Source: an uncultured Lachnospiraceae bacterium (GTDB lineage Bacteria; Bacillota; Clostridia; Lachnospirales; Lachnospiraceae). From it: a stretch of DNA of 5,492 nt. The number at the start of each line of letters is the position of its first letter. Position 1 is the stretch's first letter. The stretch spans positions 1-5,492 of the forward strand of contig CATLGN010000141.1 of NCBI GenBank assembly GCA_949935685.1, given 5' to 3'. Of the stretch, positions 1 to 4,995 are shown one piece after another. Position numbers and translations under genes: made by a program. The notes under the pieces are model-generated. The model was not told the origin of the DNA. It was given only the letters and a program-made list of their open reading frames with translations, and did no database searches.

Positions 1-694
1 CACACTCGCTTCTGCGTTCGTTATATTTCGAATCCACCAGCTTATGCTTTACATTGCTGTTTGTAATGAGAATTTTTGCACCATCCAGCACAAGCGGCGC
101 ATATTCATACGACAAATCCGCCGTGTTCAAAAAGATTGCGTGATCTTTTTTCCCCATCGCCGATGCAAACTGATCCATAATGCCACAGTTCATGCCGTTG
201 AAATTATTTTCCGAATACTGTCCGATCAGGGCAATGTCAATATTGCTTACCGCAAATCCGTACTGCTCTTTCAGCATAAAGCCCGTTACCACTTCCAGCG
301 ACGCAGAGGAAGAAAGGCCGGAACCGGCCGGAATGTTACCGTAGATTACCATATCCAGTCCGCAGTCCATCAAAAACCCCCTGCCTGCAAACGCCCACAT
401 CACACCCTTGGGATAATTCGTCCACTCTGCCGCGTCCTCCGGCTTGATGCCGTCGATCGACGATTCCAGCACGCCAAGCTTTTCGAAATTCATGGAATAA
501 AAACGTAGTTTTCTGTCCGCCCGCTTTTTCACGGCCATATAAGTGCCGATCGTCAGCGCGCACGGAAAGACATGCCCCCCGTTATAATCCGTATGCTCGC
601 CGATCATATTCACCCGCCCCGGCGCAAAATACACGCTGACATCTTCGGCGCTGCCGTACAGTTCCTTAAATTTTTCCAGTAGTTTTTCTTTCAT
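1..694 (-). CDS. galK: Galactokinase, N-terminal part (runs off left edge)
   Basis: Cytoplasmic GHMP-family kinase that phosphorylates galactose to galactose-1-phosphate with ATP, the first kinase step of the Leloir pathway. The 231 visible codons carry the galactokinase signature GRVNMIGEHTDYN (residues 26-38), which binds galactose, the GHMP phosphate-binding loop PAGSGLSSSAS (122-132), the GIMDQ segment (171-175) holding the expected catalytic Asp174, and the conserved SKYNERR stretch near residue 222. The family is about 390 residues long, so roughly 160 C-terminal residues, including the third GHMP motif, lie outside the window. The start ATG (694-692) is supported by an AAGGAGAT ribosome binding site about 7 bases upstream and by good N-terminal alignment with the family. 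It lies downstream of the ABC-F gene on the same strand, with a 131-base spacer. Identification is secure; galT or galE partners would be expected beyond the left edge. Confidence 0.96.
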   Translation of the reverse strand, partial: MKEKLLEKFKELYGSAEDVSVYFAPGRVNMIGEHTDYNGGHVFPCALTIGTYMAVKKRADRKLRFYSMNFEKLGVLESSIDGIKPEDAAEWTNYPKGVMWAFAGRGFLMDCGLDMVIYGNIPAGSGLSSSASLEVVTGFMLKEQYGFAVSNIDIALIGQYSENNFNGMNCGIMDQFASAMGKKDHAIFLNTADLSYEYAPLVLDGAKILITNSNVKHKLVDSKYNERRSEC

Positions 695-721
695 AGCCCC
701 ATCTCCTTCTTTTTTATTTTA

Positions 722-766
722 TGTTATCACATCTCACCATATCCTGACAGCTTTTCTTTGTTATCA
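722..766. repeat. TGATAACA direct repeat pair upstream of galK
   Basis: Two identical copies of TGATAACA (minus-strand sense) lie at 766-759 and 729-722, 37 bases apart, in the AT-rich spacer just upstream of galK. No strong consensus promoter is visible; the best candidate is TTGATA at 767-762 with GATATG at 743-738 (18-base spacer), which would place one repeat on the -35 and the other just downstream of the start of transcription. Such placement would suit a regulator of galactose use, but eight-base repeats in AT-rich DNA can arise by chance. Confidence 0.3.
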
Positions 767-783
767 AAAACTGTGAAAATGTT

Positions 784-822
784 AAAAAGACAGGCGCGCA
801 TATGCCAGACCGGAACCGGTCT
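784..822 (-). terminator. Possible terminator after the ABC-F gene
   Basis: Four bases after the ABC-F stop codon lies a strong inverted repeat, AGACCGG-AA-CCGGTCT on the plus strand (807-822). Reading the minus strand, it is followed 18 bases later by GTCT and a run of five T (788-784); the outer AGAC/GTCT could close a larger stem directly on the U-run. The palindrome is clear, but the U-tract is short and not adjacent to the small stem, so terminator function is only plausible. If real, it separates the ABC-F transcript from galK. Confidence 0.4.
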
Positions 823-825
823 TCC

Positions 826-2352
826 CTACAGGTTGATAACCCCCGTCGCAATTTTCTCCCGGAATCTCCCGTCGTGCTCCACCACAAGCATTGTCGGCCC
901 GGCTTCGAGAAGCAGTTTTTCAATCTGCATGCGGGAAAAAACATCGATATAATTGAGCGGTTCATCCCAGATATACAGATGAGCGGGCGTCAGCAAACTC
1001 GCGGCCAGCAGAACTTTCTTTTTCTGGCCTTCGGAAAAGTCTTCCATCGGTTTGGAAAACTGTTGCCGCCCCACATCGAGCTGGCGCAAAACGGCGCAAA
1101 ACAAACTTTCATCCAGCGTTCGCTCTCTGCAGAAATCCGTAATCTTCCCATGCAGAAACGAAGTATCCTGACCGGCATAAGAAACGATCAGGCCCGAGGC
1201 AGTCTCCAACGTCCCCAGCTCTCCCCCGCCGCCCGCCGGCTGCCACGTCTCCCCTGCCGTATGCGCCAGCACGGCATGCAGCAGACTGGACTTCCCGCAT
1301 CCGTTCCTGCCGTTCACGAAAAGGCGCTCTCCTGTGCAGATCGTAAAACGGAGACCGGAAAACAGTTGCTTTCGCGGATTCTGATACCACAGACCGTAAT
1401 CCCGCGCAGAAATCAGCGTTTCCCTGTCATGCCGCAGCGGCATAATCTTCAAATCCACCGGATTTTCCAGATCGTTCAGAAGTCCTTCTTTTTCCGCAAT
1501 CTCCCGCTGCATCCGCACCCGTATCTGTTTCGCGCGGCTCTGCATCTTCCGCGTCTTCTCACCGATAAAGGCCCGGTTCGCATGATCCGGCTCCTTCTTC
1601 GGGTCGTATCCGATCTTTGTCCGCTCGTTCTGCTCCGCCCACTGTCCTGCGCGCCGGGAAGCCTTTTCCAGTTTTCGAATCTCTTTTCGGTGTTTTTCGT
1701 TTTCCGCCCGGGCAAAGGTATCCTGCCGCTGCTTATTTTCCCACCAGCTTGTAAAGTTCCCGCTCTGAACTGCAATCGAACTGCGGTTCAGCACCAGCAC
1801 ATGGTCGATGCAGGCATCCAACAGTTCCCTGTCATGCGATACGAGAATAAACCCTTTCTTTTCGGACAGATAATTTCTGACCGCCTCTCTGGACGCCATA
1901 TCCAGATGATTGGTAGGCTCGTCGATCAGCAGAAAATCATGTTCTCCCGAAAAGAGAACCGCCAGCATAACTTTCGTCCGTTCCCCGTGGCTCAATGTCC
2001 GAAACGGACGGTACAGCGCCTCCGCATCCACATCCAGCTTATCCAGTTCACAGATTACCTTCCACGATTCGCACCCCGGTTTCATCTGCTGTGCAAGATC
2101 TGCCCCGCATTCTTCCATCTGTGCCGCAGTCAGGCCGTACGGAAAATAATCAAACGCCGTTCCCGCTGCAATATGCCCTTCATATTCATATGTGCCGCGC
2201 AAAAGCTGCAAAAACGTCGTTTTCCCCTTTCCGTTCCGTCCGATAAAGCCCAGTTTCCAGTCCGTATCAATGGAAAAAGAGACATTTTCAAAAATGGTAT
2301 CATAACTTCCTTCATAGGAAAATGTCAGGTTATTGACACTGATTTGAGACAT
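826..2352 (-). CDS. ABC-F ribosomal protection ATPase, Lsa-like
   Basis: Cytoplasmic ABC-F protein with two ATPase domains and no membrane segments. Resistance members of the family bind the ribosomal E site and reach the peptidyl-transferase centre to displace lincosamides, streptogramin A or pleuromutilins. Domain 1 has Walker A GRNGKGKTT (38-46), signature LSHGE (120-124), Walker B ending LLIDEPTNHLD with Glu145, and H-loop SHD (172-174). A charged linker rich in Lys, Arg and Glu covers about 200-300. Domain 2 has Walker A GRNGCGKSS (348-356), signature FSEGQ (439-443), Walker B YIWDEPLNYID with Glu464, and EHD (492-494). All catalytic residues are intact; 508 residues fits Lsa-type proteins (about 500). 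The N-terminus, GFIGRNGKGKTT context and the WDEPLNYID variant resemble Lsa(A). An AAGGAGG site (2367-2361) 8 bases upstream supports the start. A four-glycine run (374-377) interrupts domain 2. Drug spectrum cannot be read from sequence, and a housekeeping or translation-factor role is an alternative. The attenuator-like leader favours resistance. Confidence 0.9.
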   Translation of the reverse strand: MSQISVNNLTFSYEGSYDTIFENVSFSIDTDWKLGFIGRNGKGKTTFLQLLRGTYEYEGHIAAGTAFDYFPYGLTAAQMEECGADLAQQMKPGCESWKVICELDKLDVDAEALYRPFRTLSHGERTKVMLAVLFSGEHDFLLIDEPTNHLDMASREAVRNYLSEKKGFILVSHDRELLDACIDHVLVLNRSSIAVQSGNFTSWWENKQRQDTFARAENEKHRKEIRKLEKASRRAGQWAEQNERTKIGYDPKKEPDHANRAFIGEKTRKMQSRAKQIRVRMQREIAEKEGLLNDLENPVDLKIMPLRHDRETLISARDYGLWYQNPRKQLFSGLRFTICTGERLFVNGRNGCGKSSLLHAVLAHTAGETWQPAGGGGELGTLETASGLIVSYAGQDTSFLHGKITDFCRERTLDESLFCAVLRQLDVGRQQFSKPMEDFSEGQKKKVLLAASLLTPAHLYIWDEPLNYIDVFSRMQIEKLLLEAGPTMLVVEHDGRFREKIATGVINL

Positions 2353-2388
2353 TCACATCTCCTCCTTATCCCGCTTTACAGGGCGCTC

Positions 2389-2418
2389 AAAAAAGAACCC
2401 TTTGCTGCCAAACGGTTC
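2389..2418 (-). terminator. Leader-proximal intrinsic terminator upstream of the ABC-F gene
   Basis: On the minus strand, GAACC pairs with GGTTC (2418-2414 with 2399-2395), then a single G/G mismatch, then TTTG pairs with CAAA around a GCAG loop. The stem runs directly into six T (2394-2389). It lies in the untranslated leader, 37 bases before the ABC-F start codon, where an unconditional terminator would silence the gene, so it is likely conditional. A small stem, GAACA/TGTTC (2437-2420), immediately precedes it. Confidence 0.6.
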
Positions 2419-2492
2419 CGAACATTGTCCTCTGTTCTCTTTTTTACTGTGGTATCTGTGAATATGGCAGAATACGCCGGATTTTTCCCACG

Positions 2493-2665
2493 AAAAAAAG
2501 AGGTGATGCAGGAACATAATCGGCTTTTGGCAACATGAAACTCTGGCATTTGCTTCCGGTCGCATTTCCTGCCCTGTATCAGCAGCGGAAACGGAACGCA
2601 AATACCGTGTCAATGGTTTCTCATGTTCTCAAAAGTAGATTATATCCGCATCTTTTCACCTCTTT
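2493..2665 (-). promoter_or_regulatory. Long-hairpin transcription attenuator in the ABC-F leader
   Basis: The leader RNA can fold end to end. Base: AAAGAGGU plus GAUGC (2665-2648, with a GAAAA bulge) pairs with GCAUCACCUCUUU (2509-2497). Then AACAUG-AAAC (2627-2616) pairs with GUUUCAUGUU (2541-2532). Then GGUAUUUGC and UUCCG (2606-2592) pair with CGGAAGCAAAUGCC (2558-2545). Then UUUC-CUGC (2591-2582) pairs with GCAGGAAA (2572-2565) around a 9-nt loop. The 3' arm merges into seven U residues (2499-2493), as in an intrinsic terminator. The 5' arm contains the Shine-Dalgarno and AUG of the three-codon upstream ORF, so a ribosome held there would block the basal stem and should permit read-through. 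The pairings are seen by eye; the regulatory role is inferred from precedents of ribosome-mediated attenuation upstream of ABC-F and erm-type genes. Confidence 0.65.
2640..2651 (-). CDS. Three-codon upstream ORF (Met-Arg-Ile-stop) of the ABC-F leader
   Basis: ATG CGG ATA TAA lies about 25 bases after the predicted transcription start, with an AGAGGTG ribosome binding site 5 bases before the ATG. Leader peptides this short are known upstream of antibiotic-resistance ABC-F genes, where drug-stalled ribosomes control a terminator; the Listeria lmo0919 leader is a precedent I recall. Here the site and start codon form the 5' arm of the long attenuator hairpin. A second mini-ORF, Met-Arg-Asn-His-stop at 2624-2610, has no good binding site and is less convincing. 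Confidence 0.55.
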   Translation of the reverse strand: MRI

Positions 2666-2681
2666 CAGAATTTGTTTTCCT

Positions 2682-2710
2682 ATTATACCGGAAGAACCGG
2701 GAAATGTCAA
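2682..2710 (-). promoter_or_regulatory. Consensus sigma-A promoter of the ABC-F transcript
   Basis: Perfect -35 TTGACA (2710-2705) and perfect -10 TATAAT (2687-2682), separated by exactly 17 bases, reading toward the ABC-F gene. Transcription should start near 2676-2675, giving a leader of about 323 nt. A promoter this strong driving a resistance-type gene fits control by premature termination rather than by initiation. The -35 box lies only 6 bases from the outer end of the inverted-repeat element. Confidence 0.85.
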
Positions 2711-2864
2711 ATTGCTGTATTGCAATACCACGACATACGGATGCATCAATAAACGATGGACATAACATGACATGTCCAAAAGGCAGAGGCGGAAAAGTCG
2801 TGACTGGATTATGGCTTTCCGGCAGGGACGCGGTATTCCATCTGCGCGCCGGGCTACGGGCATA

Positions 2865-2881
2865 AGCGGTTCTAAACCGCT
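2865..2881. repeat. Hairpin 1 at the inner end of the left arm
   Basis: AGCGGTT (2865-2871), a three-base loop CTA, and AACCGCT (2875-2881) form a perfect 7-bp stem. The AGCGGTTC sequence also recurs inverted at the inner end of the right arm (2994-3001), so it can pair either locally or with that arm. Confidence 0.7.
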
Positions 2882-2919
2882 GCGGCAATGTATGCTGGCA
2901 GGCGTGCAACCGGCCTCTA

Positions 2920-2936
2920 TGCGCCATCCCGGCGCA
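2920..2936. repeat. Hairpin 2 at the centre of the inverted-repeat element
   Basis: TGCGCC (2920-2925), loop ATCCC, and GGCGCA (2931-2936) form a 6-bp stem. GGCC at 2912-2915 and 2941-2944 can extend it outward across unpaired bases. The loop shares ATCCC with hairpin 3. Confidence 0.65.
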
Positions 2937-2945
2937 GGTCGGCCT

Positions 2946-2969
2946 TTTCCGGACATCCCTGTCCGGAAA
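2946..2969. repeat. Hairpin 3 at the centre of the inverted-repeat element
   Basis: TTTCCGGACA (2946-2955), a TCCC loop, and TGTCCGGAAA (2960-2969) form a perfect 10-bp stem, the strongest local hairpin of the element. No T-run follows on either strand, so it does not look like an intrinsic terminator. Confidence 0.75.
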
Positions 2970-3150
2970 TTGCGGGCAGCGGCGCAGCAGCAAGAACCGC
3001 TAATACCCTCCGCAAGACGCGCAGATGGAATACCGCGTCCCTGCCGGAAGAATATCGCATCGCAGGATTTTTCCGTTTCTGTCCGGCCTGGTCGAAATGT
3101 TCATCGTTTATTCACGTATCCGTTTGTCGTAAGAGCAATACGCATTACGC

Positions 3151-4056
3151 TTACAGTGTCTGATCATTGAGTAAATTTTTGATTACCAGATCAGTGAGTT
3201 CCCCGGGACTGCTTGTACACCCCTGACCTCCTCGCTTCAATGCTTCCTTTTTACATTCCTGTTTGTTCGAATCTGTATAAATGATAAACGGAATCTTCTT
3301 ATTACTTTTACGGATTGCGTCTAATAAAACATATCCCTCGCGTCTTCCTTCTTTTCTTTCCATATCTGAAATGATAAGCGCAAATTCATTATGCTTCATA
3401 CAATGCAAAGCCTGTTGTGTTGACAGCGCAAGAGTAAAAATCAAACCATACTGTTCCAGCGTATTCCGTTCGTAGACATTATTTTCCGGGCGATCATCTA
3501 CCCATAGTATCTCTTTTTTTCCACGATTCTTTTTAAACTCCGCGCCTCTGATTATACTGTCAAAATAAAGTTCCAGATTTTCTCTGAACTTGCTTGCCAA
3601 AACTCTTTCATCCGGTACAGTGAAAAAAATACCCTCATTTTTATGTTTATTCATAAACGCCTGTATCTCTTTATATTGTTCCTGATTGATTTTGGAAGGG
3701 CATACCGGCTTATCAAGAAAATATAAAAATACCTGCTTTTCCTCTGCAAGCATTCTCTCAATTTCCTCCTCGGTGCCGGAACCATAATTCTCTGTTGGTG
3801 TGCCAAATCTTGTCCAAAATACTCCCAGCGCCAAATCGGATGAATCAACGATTTGCTTATTAAGCAATTCCTGCGGAGAGCCGCCAAATTCGGAGTAGGA
3901 ATCTTTAGACCAATGCCTGCTCCTTACTATTACATTATTCGAACGCCCAAAAAAATTATTAAAACGAATGATTTCTTTTTCCAACATATCAACGTATTCT
4001 GCGACATCAGACGGACATGAAATCAACAGATCGTACACTCTGATATTGCCAGACAT
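3151..4056 (-). CDS. DUF4062/TIR-like domain fused to a response-regulator receiver domain
   Basis: A 301-residue soluble protein of two parts. Residues about 5-170 resemble DUF4062-type proteins, whose fold is related to TIR and nucleoside-deoxyribosyltransferase domains: LLISCPSDV (10-18), GSPQELLNKQIVDSSD (59-74), GVFWTRFGTPT (78-88) and SGTEEEIE (93-100). Residues about 182-296 resemble a receiver domain: acidic pair Asp187-Asp188 (LWVDDRPENN), likely phospho-acceptor Asp231 (IISDM) and Thr261 (FIIYT). The expected conserved lysine is absent, the segment reading GCTSSPGEL. The start at 4056 is chosen for its AGGGGAGGAAAT binding site and because homology begins there; an in-frame ATG at 4269 would add 71 residues lying across the promoter. 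Two sampled 60-base lines have 37% and 32% G+C, against 62% in a line of the ABC-F gene, hinting at transfer. Function is unknown. A defence or stress-signalling role is inference. No histidine kinase or partner gene is adjacent. Confidence 0.8.
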   Translation of the reverse strand: MSGNIRVYDLLISCPSDVAEYVDMLEKEIIRFNNFFGRSNNVIVRSRHWSKDSYSEFGGSPQELLNKQIVDSSDLALGVFWTRFGTPTENYGSGTEEEIERMLAEEKQVFLYFLDKPVCPSKINQEQYKEIQAFMNKHKNEGIFFTVPDERVLASKFRENLELYFDSIIRGAEFKKNRGKKEILWVDDRPENNVYERNTLEQYGLIFTLALSTQQALHCMKHNEFALIISDMERKEGRREGYVLLDAIRKSNKKIPFIIYTDSNKQECKKEALKRGGQGCTSSPGELTDLVIKNLLNDQTL

Positions 4057-4125
4057 AGTATTTCCTCCCCTTTCATTCTTGGTGTCTTTCAAACTGTCAA
4101 TGGCTTGATCATACCCATTTTTATC

Positions 4126-4154
4126 ATTATATAAATTTATTGACAAAAAAGCAA
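4126..4154 (-). promoter_or_regulatory. Predicted promoter of the DUF4062-receiver gene
   Basis: Perfect -10 TATAAT (4131-4126) with TTGCTT (4154-4149) as a weak -35 after a 17-base spacer, in an A+T-rich stretch reading toward the gene. Predicted transcription start is near 4119, leaving a leader of about 63 bases that contains the AGGGGAGG binding site. This placement rules out translation from the in-frame ATG at 4269. Confidence 0.55.
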
Positions 4155-4199
4155 TTACCGGCACCAGTCCGCACGTGCCCTTCCGACAAGACAAATTTT

Positions 4200-4231
4200 C
4201 TGTCACTTTTGTTATAGTAACTGTCGCTTTT
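4200..4231. repeat. CTGTC(A/G)CTTTT direct repeat in the divergent promoter region
   Basis: CTGTCACTTTT (4200-4210) and CTGTCGCTTTT (4221-4231) match at 10 of 11 bases and start 21 bases apart, two turns of the helix. Between them lies the inverted repeat GTTA-TAG-TAAC (4211-4221). The spacing puts both copies on one face of the DNA, as with operator half-sites. They sit upstream of both the HAD gene and the DUF4062-receiver gene, so a bound protein could affect either. Confidence 0.4.
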
Positions 4232-4260
4232 CCAATAGCGGCAATGCATATTTTTATGAT
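4230..4260 (+). promoter_or_regulatory. Weak candidate promoter of the HAD gene
   Basis: TATGAT (4255-4260) is a good -10 match, 36 bases before the HAD start codon. The only -35 candidates, TTTCCA or TTCCAA near 4229-4235, give a poor 19-20 base spacer. The second CTGTCGCTTTT repeat overlaps this -35 position. A+T-rich inverted sequence (4246-4267, GCAT to ATGC) surrounds the -10. Confidence 0.3.
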
Positions 4261-4295
4261 AAAATGCAAAAAACAGAAAATAAGGAGTAGGTCTT

Positions 4296-4952
4296 ATGAA
4301 AAACACAGTTATTTTTGATCTGGACGGTTTGCTGATCGACAGCGAACCCGTTGCCTTTCAACTCTACTGCGATCTGACGGCAGAATATGACCGGCATATC
4401 TCTCTGGAAGAATATATTCATCGTTACAGTGGAAAGACGGCGGTCGATAATATGCGCACACTGATCAATGCATATCAGCTTCCCCTTACCATAGAAGACG
4501 GCCTCGCTTTTGAAGCCGTGAAAGAAAAAGAATATATTGCAAAGGGGATTCCCTTAAAACAAGGCGCCCGGGAATTGCTATCCTATCTGCAAGATCGAGG
4601 CTATAAAATCGTACTGGCATCTTCCAGCTCGCGGGAGCGGGCAATGGAGATTCTCACACAAAACCAGGCGGAGAACGCTTTTGATCAGATGGTATTTGGA
4701 ACAGAGGTAAAAAGAGGCAAGCCGCATCCCGATATTTTTATCAAAGCCTGTGAGTGTGCAAAAGAACCTCCCCAAAATTGTCTGGTACTGGAAGACAGCG
4801 AAGCCGGCATACAGGCCGCATATGCCGCGGGAATTGACGTCATCTGCATCCCTGATATGAAAATACCGGCGGAAACGTTTCGTAAAATGACGGCCGCTGA
4901 ACTGTCTTCCCTGAACGATGTGATTGTCTGGCTGGAACAGGAACAGGCGTAA
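4296..4952 (+). CDS. HAD-IA family hydrolase (phosphatase / beta-phosphoglucomutase-like)
   Basis: Cytoplasmic haloacid-dehalogenase superfamily enzyme of 218 residues, the normal size for the subfamily with a helical cap. Motif I is FDLDGLLIDSE, with nucleophile Asp8 and acid/base Asp10; motif II is Ser109 in LASSSS; motif III is Lys142 in GKPHPD; motif IV is Glu166-Asp167 in LVLEDSEAG, which binds magnesium. The cap lies between motifs I and II, about residues 16-85. GLLIDSEP is typical of sugar-phosphate phosphatases such as YniC, and related enzymes include beta-phosphoglucomutase, so the substrate is probably a small sugar phosphate but cannot be named. Start is supported by AAGGAG (4282-4287) 8 bases upstream. 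It is transcribed divergently from the DUF4062-receiver gene and convergently with the next gene; no terminator hairpin is visible in the 43-base gap after it. Catalytic set is complete, so it should be active. Confidence 0.92.
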   Translation: MKNTVIFDLDGLLIDSEPVAFQLYCDLTAEYDRHISLEEYIHRYSGKTAVDNMRTLINAYQLPLTIEDGLAFEAVKEKEYIAKGIPLKQGARELLSYLQDRGYKIVLASSSSRERAMEILTQNQAENAFDQMVFGTEVKRGKPHPDIFIKACECAKEPPQNCLVLEDSEAGIQAAYAAGIDVICIPDMKIPAETFRKMTAAELSSLNDVIVWLEQEQA

Positions 4953-4995
4953 TATCTCTTGTATTTCGTTCCGCTCAAGCATAACAATCCTCTTT

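Larger units (their letters stand above)
2717..3141. repeat. 425-bp imperfect inverted-repeat element (MITE-like)
   Basis: The left arm (about 2717-2871) matches the reverse complement of the right arm (about 2995-3141). The best block is 32 bp without mismatch: 2817-2848 against 3018-3049. A second block, AATAAACGATG followed by G or A and ACAT, is 2748-2763 against 3097-3112 with one mismatch. The outer ends share GTATTGC (2717-2723 and 3141-3135), and the left end is itself the 12-bp palindrome GTATTGCAATAC. Between these blocks the arms diverge. The centre holds three compact hairpins. Reading frames across it on both strands are repeat by-products without ribosome binding sites or recognisable domains, so I treat it as non-coding. 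It fills the gap between the DUF4062-receiver stop codon (9 bases away) and the ABC-F promoter. No flanking target duplication is obvious. It may be a non-autonomous mobile element, a family of intergenic palindromes, or a bidirectional terminator. Confidence 0.75.

Noticed and set aside
802..2538. A 578-codon open frame on the plus strand
   Set aside because: It is antisense to nearly all of the ABC-F gene, whose ATPase motifs are unmistakable. The translation has no recognisable domain and is rich in Arg, Pro and His, as expected from the complement of a GC-rich gene.
2353..2613. An 86-codon frame ending next to the ABC-F start
   Set aside because: It begins at a TTG without a good binding site and overlaps the attenuator hairpin and second terminator. 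The peptide shows no domain, so the region is better read as leader RNA.
2608..2613. A second TTGACA in the ABC-F leader as a further promoter
   Set aside because: No acceptable -10 box lies 16-18 bases downstream; the bases are part of the long hairpin.
2865..3049. CRISPR array
   Set aside because: The repeats are inverted and paired, not regularly spaced direct repeats, and no cas gene is present.
2621..3170. Overlapping open frames of 80-132 codons on both strands across the inverted repeat
   Set aside because: They are produced by GC-rich palindromic sequence. The repeated peptide IPSARRA is a by-product of the inverted 32-bp block, and none has a convincing ribosome binding site.
4057..4269. 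A 71-residue N-terminal extension of the DUF4062-receiver protein
   Set aside because: It would start upstream of the TATAAT promoter and lacks a good binding site. Homology and the AGGGGAGG site both point to the start at 4056.
4953..4995. A terminator between the convergent HAD and nucleotidyltransferase genes
   Set aside because: There is a run of five T on the plus strand (4993-4997) but no stable stem before it.
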